Shown here in pieces: positions 1 to 6,493 of a DNA stretch of 43,074 bases; the stretch's first letter is position 1; each line of letters starts with the position of its first letter. Made by a program: the position numbers and the translations under genes. Location: positions 1-43,074 of the IMG/VR virus record IMGVR_UViG_3300009537_000042, one strand, 5' to 3'. This stretch comes from a virus. The notes under the pieces are model-generated. The model was not told the origin of the DNA, ran no database searches, and was given only the letters and a program-made list of their open reading frames with translations.

Positions 1-104
1 ACGGCTACGGCGACGGCTACGGCGACGGCTACGGCGACGGCTACGGCGACGGCTACGGCGACGGCTACGGCGACGGCAACGGCTACGGCGACGGCTACGG
101 CGAC
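1..104 (+). repeat. 12-bp tandem repeat GGCTACGGCGAC (about eight units)
   Basis: Six perfect 12-bp units run from base 3 to 74. A six-base GGCAAC interruption follows at 75-80, then two more perfect units at 81-104. The unit length is a multiple of three, so copy number can vary without frameshifting the GYGD protein. The window begins inside the array, so true copy number is uncertain and an assembler may have collapsed it. Confidence 0.95.
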
Positions 105-113
105 GGCTATTAA
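1..113 (+). CDS. C-terminal part of a glycine-rich GYGD-repeat protein (partial at window start)
   Basis: In the frame whose codons begin at base 3, the sequence reads Gly-Tyr-Gly-Asp repeated six times, then Gly-Asn, two more GYGD units and a final Gly-Tyr before TAA at 111-113. The start codon lies outside the window. Such low-complexity Gly-rich proteins occur in phages, but no function is known to me. The last three bases of the window are an ATG overlapping the stop of the preceding gene. If the genome is circular or circularly permuted, that ATG is the likely start of this gene once a few bases lost at the repeat are restored. Confidence 0.6.
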   Translation, partial: GYGDGYGDGYGDGYGDGYGDGYGDGNGYGDGYGDGY

Positions 114-157
114 AGTGACAAAATGGCACAAACACATCCACTATCACGGTACTAGAT

Positions 158-595
158 ATGACTACTCGTATTTGTTCAACCAAAGCCGACTGTCAAGCAG
201 TTTCAGAATTAATGTTAAACATGAAACTTCCAATCACGGTAAACATCAGGAAGGGCAAAGACAGGAGTGTGGAACAGAACAAGCTACAAAGGATGTGGTT
301 GTATGAGGCGGCTGAACAATTACAGGATGAGACTATTGAACAGAAGCGCGGTTACTGCAAGCTGCATTTTGGTGTACCTATTCTCAGGAACGAAGATGAT
401 ACCTTCCGCGAGGCATACGACCGTCTCATCAGGCCGCATACTTACGAGGAAAAGTTACAGATGATGATGATACCACTTGATTTCCCGGTAACGCGCCTGA
501 TGACGACAGGACAGCACAAACGATACCTAGATGATATACACGATTTTTTTACCGGATTGGGTGTGCAATTAACCGAACCAGACGAGGAGAAATGA
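158..595 (+). CDS. NinB-like (lambda Orf family) recombination protein
   Basis: 145 residues. The stretch around residues 26-50 (PITVNIRKGKDRSVEQNKLQ) matches the NinB pattern of a beta strand followed by R-S-x-x-Q-N, and the residues before it match the NinB N-terminal helix, which supports the start at 158. NinB/Orf of lambda binds ssDNA and helps load the recombinase in place of host RecFOR. The C-terminal half (YDRLIRPHTYEEKLQMM, LMTTGQHKRYLDDI) is longer than in lambda NinB. A NinG-like gene lies 270 bases downstream, as in lambda-type nin regions, which supports the call. The start lacks a strong ribosome binding site; the ATG at 221 is the alternative. Confidence 0.7.
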   Translation: MTTRICSTKADCQAVSELMLNMKLPITVNIRKGKDRSVEQNKLQRMWLYEAAEQLQDETIEQKRGYCKLHFGVPILRNEDDTFREAYDRLIRPHTYEEKLQMMMIPLDFPVTRLMTTGQHKRYLDDIHDFFTGLGVQLTEPDEEK

Positions 596-596
596 T

Positions 597-683
597 ATGT
601 GGCGAGAATATATAGGCGGCTTTTTCTTTGTGATGTTCTGTGCCCTGTTGCTTGTAATAGCTTATGTGTTGCAGTCAGTGTGA
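597..683 (+). CDS. 28-residue single-pass membrane peptide
   Basis: ATG at 597 lies just after the TGA at 593-595, with GAGGAGA upstream. It encodes MWREYIGGFFF followed by a hydrophobic run VMFCALLLVIAYVL and a stop at 681-683. The span is long enough for one transmembrane helix. The packed position between two coding genes suggests a real small gene. Function unknown. Confidence 0.5.
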   Translation: MWREYIGGFFFVMFCALLLVIAYVLQSV

Positions 684-690
684 GGTGGAT

Positions 691-885
691 ATGATAGAAC
701 TTAGGTGGTTAGTTAAACATAGGGTTGGCGGACTCTCCCCACAGGAAGAAAAGGTATTGCAATATCGCAATTATTCTTTATTCAAAGAACGGAGAGATGT
801 AAATGGCGATATTGAGCAGGAATATGTTTGGTCAGAATGGAAAGACGTGCCAACGGTGATGGAAGATGAAACGGACGCCCGCTGA
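691..885 (+). CDS. Small phage protein of unknown function (64 aa)
   Basis: An ATG at 691 follows GAGGTGG closely, so I prefer it to the upstream TTG- or ATG-type starts near 664. The protein begins MIELRWLVKH and contains a WSEWKDVPTV motif near the C-terminus. This is a layout I associate with small conserved phage proteins that carry a W-S-E-W-x-D-V-P ending. It overlaps the NinG-like gene by 20 bases. No catalytic residues are visible; function unknown. Confidence 0.65.
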   Translation: MIELRWLVKHRVGGLSPQEEKVLQYRNYSLFKERRDVNGDIEQEYVWSEWKDVPTVMEDETDAR

Positions 886-1300
886 TGATGCCTTCAGTCT
901 ATGTGTACGAGAAAGAGCACATTGGACATGTGAACTCTGCCGGACTTTTTACCCTGAAGCACAGGCTGTTGGACGTTCTCGCAGTCTTGACGCTTCTCAT
1001 TTATTCACTCGTGGTAATTGGTCTGTTCGTTTTATGCCTCTTAATGCGTTTTGCCACTGTACAGCGTGTCACTTCCGCTTTGGCGGGGACAGGGACTTGC
1101 AAAGACAGCACTTCAATGAAGTCTTTGGCGATGGCGCATACATCCTCTTGCTTGAACAAAAACAAAATAGTCTCTATAGCAGAATGGCGAAGCGCGAACA
1201 AAAGGAAATTGCCAAGTATTACCGCGAAGAATTTAAGCGCATGAGATTGTTACGCAAAGATGGGGCAATGGGTAGGATTGAATTTACTGGATACTTCTAA
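866..1300 (+). CDS. NinG/Rap-like zinc-binding nuclease
   Basis: 144 residues. It shows a CELC zinc knuckle at 22-25, an ASHLFTRGNWSVRF segment with His45, Asn60, and a CHCTACH cluster at 63-69. This spacing matches the NinG/Rap family, an HNH-type fold in which Rap of lambda cleaves recombination branch points (Holliday and D-loop structures). The C-terminal third is rich in basic residues (MAKREQKEIAKYYREEFKRMR). It lies downstream of the NinB-like gene, as in lambda. Which junctions it cuts cannot be told from sequence. Confidence 0.7.
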   Translation: MKRTPADDAFSLCVRERAHWTCELCRTFYPEAQAVGRSRSLDASHLFTRGNWSVRFMPLNAFCHCTACHFRFGGDRDLQRQHFNEVFGDGAYILLLEQKQNSLYSRMAKREQKEIAKYYREEFKRMRLLRKDGAMGRIEFTGYF

Positions 1301-1545
1301 TGGCTAACAAGCAAAAATCAGGTGGCGGCAGTCGCAAGAAAGGCAGAAGCAAGAAACGCTGTGAAGTGTATCGCGCACTCGGCAGACGTGAATTGAACAA
1401 GGTCAATCGTGTTGAACGCTATTACAGGCGCTCAATCAAGCACATCGAGAAACGCTTGGGCAAGATTGATGCGGGGCATAAGGACAGGCCGCGCCTGGAG
1501 AAGTCGTTAAGACGATTAACACTGGAGTTTAAACGGGCGGCATGA
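1300..1545 (+). CDS. Highly basic 81-residue protein
   Basis: The ATG overlaps the last base of the upstream TAA (TAATG), so translation is probably coupled. The N-terminus is Gly/Ser/Lys/Arg-rich (MANKQKSGGGSRKKGRSKKR) and is followed by a helical, strongly basic region. The composition suggests nucleic-acid binding or a role next to the NinG-like nuclease, but there is no recognisable domain. Confidence 0.65.
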   Translation: MANKQKSGGGSRKKGRSKKRCEVYRALGRRELNKVNRVERYYRRSIKHIEKRLGKIDAGHKDRPRLEKSLRRLTLEFKRAA

Positions 1546-1667
1546 AAGACATCATCATCATACTTATCGGTACATTCCAGTTGCTTGTATTCACCCCTAT
1601 GGGCTGGATTGGCATGTCTATTATAGCCGGATTGCTGATTTACTTGCGGACAAATTGCGGAGTTTAA
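1542..1667 (+). CDS. 41-residue membrane peptide
   Basis: ATG at 1542 overlaps the preceding stop (ATGA) and the frame ends with TAA at 1665-1667, two bases before the next gene. The sequence is MKDIIIILIGTFQLLVFTP followed by a second hydrophobic stretch (MSIIAGLLIYL), so two short membrane segments are possible. Function unknown. The perfect fit between neighbours supports reality. Confidence 0.6.
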   Translation: MKDIIIILIGTFQLLVFTPMGWIGMSIIAGLLIYLRTNCGV

Positions 1668-1668
1668 T

Positions 1669-1980
1669 ATGAAAGCATATTTTCAGGGTGGTGTTATGGA
1701 AGGTAAATGTCTGGATATAGAGCCAGTGGATGAATTAACTTTTGTTCGTTGGTATTGTGATACATATCCGGCACCTGGCTATCAGATAAATCACACATAC
1801 AGGAAAAAATGCGTTATCAATATTGGCTTGCCAGTTGTTTTTTACACGTCATATACTAAACCAGCAATAATAGGTAGGCCGTATGCTCAGAACACATTAG
1901 CTCAGTTAGCCGCGCAGCAATCTTTAGCTCAAAACCTCAGCAATAGACCATATAATGCTTTGGGTATTTTTAACCAGTGA
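1669..1980 (+). CDS. Hypothetical protein (103 aa)
   Basis: ATG at 1669 directly follows the TAA of the membrane peptide. The protein has mixed composition with a Cys-Tyr-rich first half (RWYCDTYPAPGYQ) and an Ala/Gln/Leu-rich tail (TLAQLAAQQSLAQNL). An internal ATG at 1696 (MEGKCLDIEP) is an alternative start. No known domain was recognised. Confidence 0.55.
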   Translation: MKAYFQGGVMEGKCLDIEPVDELTFVRWYCDTYPAPGYQINHTYRKKCVINIGLPVVFYTSYTKPAIIGRPYAQNTLAQLAAQQSLAQNLSNRPYNALGIFNQ

Positions 1981-2144
1981 ATTTCAAAAAATACCAAACA
2001 GGCGAATGGGACGGACTGGACACACTTATCCTGTATTTCCTGTTCCTGTCCTCATGCAGCATTGTGATCCAGTTGGACGATATAGAAGCATCCCTTGACC
2101 GGCAGACAGAGCATGTGTTGTGGCATAAAATAGAGAGGCAATGA
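1977..2144 (+). CDS. 55-residue protein with one hydrophobic segment
   Basis: A GTG at 1977 overlaps the upstream TGA (GTGA), a coupling used repeatedly in this genome. The product is MNFKKYQTGEWDGLDTLILY, then FLFLSSCSIVIQL as a possible membrane anchor, then a charged helical tail ending KIERQ. Function unknown. Confidence 0.5.
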   Translation: MNFKKYQTGEWDGLDTLILYFLFLSSCSIVIQLDDIEASLDRQTEHVLWHKIERQ

Positions 2145-2176
2145 TTATGTATCCGAGAACTTTTAACTGTGGGTAA
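2141..2176 (+). CDS. Possible 11-codon micro-cistron ahead of the Thg1-like gene
   Basis: ATG at 2141 overlaps the preceding TGA and has AGAGAGG upstream. It encodes MIMYPRTFNCG and stops with TAA at 2174-2176, six bases before the Thg1-like ATG. It may serve translational coupling rather than encode a functional peptide. Several similar micro-frames occur elsewhere in this genome. Confidence 0.3.
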   Translation: MIMYPRTFNCG

Positions 2177-2181
2177 ATGAT

Positions 2182-2880
2182 ATGGGCGTGAGTCTTGGTG
2201 ACAGAATGAAAGCCAATTATGAACATAGAACTAGACATTATTTGACGCGTCGCTGCCCAGTAATTATTCGGCTGGATGGCAGGGCGTTTCATTCCTTCAC
2301 TCGCGGCATGAATAAGCCGTTTGATAAAAATTTAATGATGGCAATGTGTCAATCTGCCGCCAGTGTTGCAAAAGATGCCCAGGGGTTTAAGGCGGCGTAT
2401 ATACAGAGTGACGAGGTATCTTTATTACTGACTGATTATGACGACATTACAACAGAAGCATGGTTTGACTACAATCAGTCTAAGATAGAATCAGTATCAG
2501 CATCTTTAATAACTGGATATTTTAATCAATATATTCAAACGGCGCGGCCAGCCGCGTTTGATGCAAGGGCGTTTAACATTCCGTCGGAAGAAATATCCAA
2601 CTATTTTTTATGGAGGGCAAAGGACTGGGAAAGAAATAGCGTGTCTATGTATTGCCAGTCGTTCTTTTCTCACAAGCAGTTGCACAGTAAATGCAGGCAG
2701 GAGCAGCATGATTTATTACATAGTATTGGTAAGAATTGGACGACTGATTTAAGCAATCACGAAAAGAACGGAATGTTTATAGATCGTATCGGCGCGGCTC
2801 ATGTAGATATTGGCCCATCTTTTTTAGAGGTAAATAATTTTATACAAAAGCAACTTGTAACAAATGTAGATATTAAATGA
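2182..2880 (+). CDS. Thg1-like 3'-5' RNA polymerase (tRNA-His guanylyltransferase family)
   Basis: 232 residues, close to the catalytic core length of Thg1-like proteins. Diagnostic motifs are RLDGRAFHSFTRG at 30-42 (Asp32 as a metal ligand), QSDEVSLLLTDY at 75-86 (Asp77), TEAWFDYNQSKI, and NIPSEEISNYFLWR. Thg1 adds G to the 5' end of tRNA-His; bacterial and viral Thg1-like proteins instead repair 5'-truncated tRNAs by templated 3'-5' addition. In a phage this may repair tRNAs damaged by host anticodon or acceptor nucleases, which is inference. Both metal-binding aspartates are present, so the enzyme is likely active. Confidence 0.9.
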   Translation: MGVSLGDRMKANYEHRTRHYLTRRCPVIIRLDGRAFHSFTRGMNKPFDKNLMMAMCQSAASVAKDAQGFKAAYIQSDEVSLLLTDYDDITTEAWFDYNQSKIESVSASLITGYFNQYIQTARPAAFDARAFNIPSEEISNYFLWRAKDWERNSVSMYCQSFFSHKQLHSKCRQEQHDLLHSIGKNWTTDLSNHEKNGMFIDRIGAAHVDIGPSFLEVNNFIQKQLVTNVDIK

Positions 2881-3068
2881 CATGGCACGTCAATGAAAAG
2901 GACAGCGCAATCAATCAAAAGTATTACCAGATTAACGGTATCTACACGATTTCCAAGACTTGCCATCAAGGGCAATGGCGTTACCACTTATGGAAGCACA
3001 AGAAGATTGGCACGTTTGCAAGTTTTGACGAGGCCGCTAAACAATTAGAGGTGGAACATGAAAGTTAA
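2877..3068 (+). CDS. Hypothetical protein (63 aa)
   Basis: The ATG overlaps the TGA of the Thg1-like gene (ATGA), so it is translationally coupled to it. The product has aromatic and basic residues (KYYQINGIYTISKTC, WRYHLWKHKKIGTFASF) and a short helical tail. The W-x-G-x-F-x-S-F-D-E-A-A pattern resembles small AP2-like or phage DNA-binding modules, but this is too weak for a domain call. Confidence 0.55.
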   Translation: MTWHVNEKDSAINQKYYQINGIYTISKTCHQGQWRYHLWKHKKIGTFASFDEAAKQLEVEHES

Positions 3069-3234
3069 GAAAGAATTTTTATTAACTCATGAAGAATTAG
3101 CCAAGGCCATTGGCCTATATTTATTAGATTGCCGGCATGAGCAGATACCACGCAATAAAGATATTAATACAAAACACAATATTAAAAAAGGGGTAGTATC
3201 ATATACGGTTGAGTGGGAATCAGATAGTGTTTAA
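3058..3234 (+). CDS. Hypothetical protein (58 aa)
   Basis: ATG at 3058 lies inside the end of the preceding gene with GAGGTGG just upstream, a good ribosome binding site. It encodes MKVKKEFLLTHEELAKAIGL, a helix that looks like the start of a helix-turn-helix, then a Cys/His segment and a beta-like tail VVSYTVEWES. TAA at 3232-3234. Function unknown. Confidence 0.55.
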   Translation: MKVKKEFLLTHEELAKAIGLYLLDCRHEQIPRNKDINTKHNIKKGVVSYTVEWESDSV

Positions 3235-3240
3235 CACACG

Positions 3241-3432
3241 ATGAAATGCCCCTATTGCCAGTATGTCAAAACCCTAGTCATTCGTACTGAGAAGATAGAT
3301 GGTTATACCATTAAACGCACTCGTAAGTGTCAAAAGTGTGAAATTATCAATATTTCTTACGAAAAAATTGAAGAAAATGCTATATCTAGCAATCTAGCAG
3401 AAAAAAAAGAGGCAAAATTTGGTAAAATATAA
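3241..3432 (+). CDS. Small zinc-ribbon protein
   Basis: 63 residues. CPYC at 3-6 and CQKC at 30-33 form a classic zinc ribbon, with TIKRTRKCQKC resembling the N-terminal half of NrdR or Ogr-type ribbons. The rest is a Lys/Glu-rich tail. It could be a transcription-associated or DNA-binding adaptor, which is inference from the fold only. Confidence 0.6.
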   Translation: MKCPYCQYVKTLVIRTEKIDGYTIKRTRKCQKCEIINISYEKIEENAISSNLAEKKEAKFGKI

Positions 3433-3448
3433 ATATATGCAATGAAAA

Positions 3449-3745
3449 ATGGCTCAAAAAATTCTCGATGGTATCTTTTCCAGGCTCCGCCAAGCGGAAG
3501 ACGCACTGACCTCCGCCATCTGTGTCCACCAGCGCGAACATTACACCCGCAGCCTTGATCTCAAGAAAGACGCCCATCAGTACCTTATCTCAGCGATTGC
3601 TGAACTGGAAGGACTCTACGGCGAGTATTGCCACGATGAGCAACCTTCCCCGATGAACGCTGGCAGCTATATCGTTACCGCGCAGTCTGAGGAACGGTTC
3701 CGGGATGAGGACATGAATGATTGGTCATGGAAACCGGAACTTTGA
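3449..3745 (+). CDS. Hypothetical protein (98 aa)
   Basis: It opens with MAQKILDGIFSRLRQAEDAL and is mainly helical, with an acidic C-terminus (SEERFRDEDMNDWSWKPEL). Gln/Glu/Arg balance suggests a soluble alpha-helical protein. It overlaps the next small frame at 3727. No domain recognised. Confidence 0.6.
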   Translation: MAQKILDGIFSRLRQAEDALTSAICVHQREHYTRSLDLKKDAHQYLISAIAELEGLYGEYCHDEQPSPMNAGSYIVTAQSEERFRDEDMNDWSWKPEL

Positions 3746-3897
3746 CACAAAAACAACCCACTATTTGTGGCAAATTCGACCCAGCCGAACACCGGACGGA
3801 CGGTTGCGATTTGTCTATTTACGAACATTCATCCGAGCAGTACCCGAAGTTTTATGCGTTAGAACCTGTACAGGACAGCGTACATCCCGGCGATTAG
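3727..3897 (+). CDS. Hypothetical small acidic protein (56 aa)
   Basis: ATG at 3727 within the end of the preceding gene, stop TAG at 3895-3897. The product METGTLTQKQPTICGKFD continues with two Cys and several His/Asp/Glu residues and looks like a soluble protein. A competing frame (3717-3926) gives an Arg-rich, low-complexity product and is less likely. The exonuclease gene starts 25 bases later. Confidence 0.45.
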   Translation: METGTLTQKQPTICGKFDPAEHRTDGCDLSIYEHSSEQYPKFYALEPVQDSVHPGD

Positions 3898-3922
3898 TAG
3901 CGTCAAACCGGAGTTCCTATGA

Positions 3923-4723
3923 TTGAGTATCACGCTCTGCATTGACATAGAGACCCTCCCACTGATAACCCAGTGTTGGGACTTGAAGCAGGAATACAAC
4001 ACGCATGACAATATCATACAGGAGTCGTCCATTGTTTGTGCATCGTGGATGTATGTGGACATAGACAGGAAACCGTCCTCTGTGTCTGTACTGGACTGTA
4101 TGAGCCGGTTTAACAAGTCTGTTTATGATGATGCCCATGTAGTTACAAAACTGCACAGGGTTATCAATGAAGCGGATGTTATTCTAGGCCAGAACTCGGA
4201 CAACTTTGATTTAAAGATCATTAACTGGCGATCCAAGTGTCATGGGCTTGAACCTATCCGGCGCATGGAAACGATAGATACGCTCAAGGAATCACGCAAG
4301 GTATTCCGCCCACCGTCACACCGGCTGGACTACAAGGGTAAGGCGTTAGGACATGGCGGGAAAATACACATGGATATGCAGGACTGGCGGGACATTACTC
4401 AATACAGCTATCCACCGGCAGGACAGAAGCGGGACAGGGACAAGGCGATCCAGGCCATCAGGAAGATGGTGAAGTACAACAAGCGGGATGTGGAACTGGA
4501 TGTAGAGCTTTATCTGGATGAGCGCAGTTGGTACAAGAAGCACCCCAATCGTTTACTCTACGATGCAAAGATAGACGGCTGTCCAACGTGTCCAAGCAAA
4601 GATTACAAGAAGGCCGGATACCGCCGGACATCAACAGGCATATATCAGGCTTACCAGTGCAAGTCCTGTGGCAAGAAGTTCCAAGGGGCCGCACGTCTGG
4701 CAAATGTGGATTTGAAGAATTGA
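3923..4723 (+). CDS. DnaQ/RNase H-like 3'-5' exonuclease with C-terminal zinc ribbon
   Basis: 266 residues. Exonuclease signatures are CIDIETLP (Asp8, Glu10), NSDNFDLKII at 91-100 and KYNKRDVELDVELY at 184-197, the Y-x3-D motif III of DEDDy-type enzymes. A zinc ribbon closes the protein (Cys220, Cys223, Cys246, Cys249). The frame is closed by TGA at 3920-3922, so the TTG at 3923 is the first possible start. No phage DNA polymerase was found, so the enzyme probably processes DNA or RNA rather than proofreading for a linked polymerase. Confidence 0.75.
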   Translation: MSITLCIDIETLPLITQCWDLKQEYNTHDNIIQESSIVCASWMYVDIDRKPSSVSVLDCMSRFNKSVYDDAHVVTKLHRVINEADVILGQNSDNFDLKIINWRSKCHGLEPIRRMETIDTLKESRKVFRPPSHRLDYKGKALGHGGKIHMDMQDWRDITQYSYPPAGQKRDRDKAIQAIRKMVKYNKRDVELDVELYLDERSWYKKHPNRLLYDAKIDGCPTCPSKDYKKAGYRRTSTGIYQAYQCKSCGKKFQGAARLANVDLKN

Positions 4724-5034
4724 TAAACGATCTCAAAATCGGCCAACGCAAGTACAAGGTCAGGAAGAAAAAGATTGACCCGAAGCATTATGCTGAATTT
4801 GATCCACACGCAAGGGAGATACTCTTACAGCCGAATATCAGCAGGCGGCTTGAAGCCATAAGCATTTATCATGAAATACTGCATGGCATATTCGAGCATT
4901 ATATTAAAGATTTACTCACTCCCGAAGAAGAAGAAAAGGTAGTGAAGGGCATAGAAAAGGGCTGGACAGAGTTCAGCCAGAACAATCCAGCCGAGTCCAT
5001 GCTGTTACAGGCAAGGCTATCACTAAAGAAATAA
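4720..5034 (+). CDS. Small zinc-metalloprotease-like protein (HEILH motif)
   Basis: About 104 residues from a TTG that overlaps the previous TGA (TTGA). The motif YHEILHGIFEHY fits HExxH zinc-protease active sites of the ImmA/IrrE-like and related small phage peptidase families, and the preceding KHYAEFDPHAREILLQP looks like the usual beta-hairpin before the active helix. An acidic helix LTPEEEEKVVKGIEKG follows. ImmA/IrrE proteins cleave repressors, so an anti-repressor role is possible but unproven. An upstream start at 4528 would overlap the exonuclease extensively and is rejected. Confidence 0.6.
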   Translation: MINDLKIGQRKYKVRKKKIDPKHYAEFDPHAREILLQPNISRRLEAISIYHEILHGIFEHYIKDLLTPEEEEKVVKGIEKGWTEFSQNNPAESMLLQARLSLKK

Positions 5035-5035
5035 T

Positions 5036-5377
5036 ATGAACGATCAACGTAAAGAAAACGGGAGCCGAGATGATAGAAATCTGGACTGGAAAACAGTGGC
5101 ACTAGGCGCATCCACTTTAATCATTGTCCTGTTAAGCGCATTGGTTACAGTGGCACAAAGCAATTTAAAGGAAGGCATTACAGACAACAAGGATGATATA
5201 AACCAGATTCAGCAGGGCTATGTGACAAAGGAAATACTTGATCTTACTTTAAAGCCACTGGTGAAAAATCAGGAAGAAATGCAAAGAAGCCAGAGAGAGA
5301 TACAGGAATCAATAAAGAGAAACGAAGATAACACGTACAGAATTTTGAAAGAGATAGAAAAACAGCGTAGTCAGTGA
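5036..5377 (+). CDS. Membrane-anchored coiled-coil protein, lysis cassette
   Basis: 113 residues with a charged N-terminus (MNDQRKENGSRDDRNLDWK), one transmembrane helix (TVALGASTLIIVLLSALVTVA at about 19-39) and a long C-terminal coiled coil (LVKNQEEMQRSQREIQESIKRNE). This N-in/C-out topology fits an accessory holin or a second inner-membrane lysis factor. It directly precedes the endolysin. No family was recognised. Confidence 0.6.
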   Translation: MNDQRKENGSRDDRNLDWKTVALGASTLIIVLLSALVTVAQSNLKEGITDNKDDINQIQQGYVTKEILDLTLKPLVKNQEEMQRSQREIQESIKRNEDNTYRILKEIEKQRSQ

Positions 5378-5425
5378 GCACATTGAGATTGAACCCAGAA
5401 GGGCATCAGAGGTTTTTAGAGAAAT

Positions 5426-5890
5426 ATGAGCTTGTTACCAATCCGAGCAACAGACAAATTTGGCTCAGGCGCATATCAGGCCACAAGAGGCCAACGCTTG
5501 CACAAGGGTATAGACCTGGCCTGTTACCCAAATACCCGGATCACCCTCGCATTGATTGGGATTGAGAGTGTTGGCAAGGTCACAAAAATTGGTATGCCTT
5601 ACGAGGACAACCAGCGTACTGAATACAATGAAACGCTTTACAAGTACGTGCAGGTGACAACCCCTAGCAATATCAACGTGAGGTTATTTTACATTACCCC
5701 ACAGGTAGAGGTCGGCCAGTTTATTAATGCCGATGATGTGTTAGGCGTGGTTCAGAACCTGCAACCCATCTATCCGGGCATAACGAATCATATACATGTT
5801 GAAGTCAAGTCAGGTAACGGAAATTACCTTGACCCGAAGCACTACATAAATTCGTGGTGCGATAAAAGCATGGAGTTGATAACGGTTTAA
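5426..5890 (+). CDS. M23-family peptidoglycan endopeptidase (endolysin)
   Basis: 154 residues. Zinc ligands are visible as HKGID (His26, Asp30) and HIHVEV (His122, His124), the LytM/M23 metal site. Supporting segments are GSGAYQATRG before the first ligand and YPGITNHIH before the second. M23 enzymes cut peptide crosslinks in peptidoglycan. There is no signal peptide, so export probably depends on the holin encoded 770 bases downstream. In-frame stops lie just upstream, so ATG 5426 is the first start. The ribosome binding site (AGAG) is weak. Confidence 0.85.
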   Translation: MSLLPIRATDKFGSGAYQATRGQRLHKGIDLACYPNTRITLALIGIESVGKVTKIGMPYEDNQRTEYNETLYKYVQVTTPSNINVRLFYITPQVEVGQFINADDVLGVVQNLQPIYPGITNHIHVEVKSGNGNYLDPKHYINSWCDKSMELITV

Positions 5891-5891
5891 C

Positions 5892-5919
5892 GCAACTAAT
5901 CCGCGATCCGGTAAAGTTG
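5892..5919 (+). terminator. Stem-loop after the endolysin, possible weak terminator
   Basis: GCAACT at 5892-5897 pairs with AGTTGC at 5914-5919, and an inner CCG/CGG pair narrows the loop. The following ATTTATT is only a partial T tract. It could attenuate or process the transcript between the endolysin and the secreted protein. Confidence 0.35.
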
Positions 5920-5940
5920 CATTTATTAACAGCAGGCCGT

Positions 5941-5988
5941 CACCCGGCATGTCACTTATTTACAAATGTCAATATTTGTACACGGGTG
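5941..5988 (+). promoter_or_regulatory. RNA structure that can occlude the ribosome binding site of the next gene
   Basis: CACCCG at 5941-5946 can pair with CGGGTG at 5983-5988, which contains the likely Shine-Dalgarno of the ATG at 5995. Inside lies a perfect hairpin, TACAAAT at 5961-5967 with ATTTGTA at 5974-5980. The arrangement could hold translation of the secreted protein low until the RNA opens. This is inferred from complementarity only. Confidence 0.4.
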
Positions 5989-5994
5989 GCAAGA

Positions 5995-6468
5995 ATGAAA
6001 TTATCTAAATTAGGTGTTGCAGTACCAATAATTGTAGCTTTTTTAAATACGAATGTAGCTTTTGCAGATGGTGTGAAAGAAACCGGATTACTGGAAACAG
6101 TGATAGCCGAATGTGAGAATCTTGGCGGCGAAGCATTGGCAATCCAGGCCATCAGATTTGAATTGAATGATATAACTATTGACGAACTGATTGAGGGGCT
6201 GGACAAGATCATCAAACAGGAAAATCCGGAAGGTTCAAAGAACCAGCCGCTATTCCTGCATAGGGTACGCGCTGTTGCCAAATGGGTGTTCTATCACTAT
6301 CCGCCTAATTTTGATGAGCAACTGGTCGGCTCTACCTACGAAATAGAATGTAAGAACAAGACTACCAAGCAGGTAGCTGATAAATACCCGCATCTGTTTG
6401 GTGAAGGGACAAAAAAGGAACAGGAAAGAAGGGCATGGGAAGCCGAACATCCCGAAGCGCATTTTTGA
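5995..6468 (+). CDS. Secreted protein of unknown function in the lysis cassette
   Basis: 157 residues from the ATG at 5995, preceded by GGGTGG. MKLSKLGVAVPIIVAFLNTNVAFA is a typical signal peptide with an AFA-D cleavage site. The mature part is acidic and helical (TIDELIEGLDKIIKQENPEG) with CENLGG and ECKNKTTKQV cysteines. Longer starts at 5917 would bury the signal peptide. It could be a periplasmic lysis regulator or a virion-independent exclusion protein; neither is shown by the sequence. Confidence 0.65.
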   Translation: MKLSKLGVAVPIIVAFLNTNVAFADGVKETGLLETVIAECENLGGEALAIQAIRFELNDITIDELIEGLDKIIKQENPEGSKNQPLFLHRVRAVAKWVFYHYPPNFDEQLVGSTYEIECKNKTTKQVADKYPHLFGEGTKKEQERRAWEAEHPEAHF

Positions 6469-6493
6469 TTCAAGCTATTATCTAAATACTGAT

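Noticed and set aside
1-104. Tandem repeat as a CRISPR array or centromere-like site
   Set aside because: Units are contiguous without spacers and are perfectly in frame with a Gly-rich protein.
115-306. GTG-started frame (63 aa) in phase with base 1 of the window
   Set aside because: It overlaps the NinB-like gene in another frame, is His/Tyr/Ser-rich without pattern and has no ribosome binding site.
885-1244. 119-aa frame inside the NinG-like gene
   Set aside because: The product is a frame shadow; the NinG-like frame carries the zinc and His motifs.
3717-3926. 69-aa Arg-rich frame before the exonuclease
   Set aside because: Composition (many Arg, Cys and Thr) is typical of a wrong frame; the overlapping 3727-3897 frame is more protein-like. 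I am not fully certain.
5374-5565. GTG-started 63-aa frame overlapping the endolysin
   Set aside because: Although the GTG overlaps the previous stop, most of it lies across the M23 coding sequence, whose motifs are clear.
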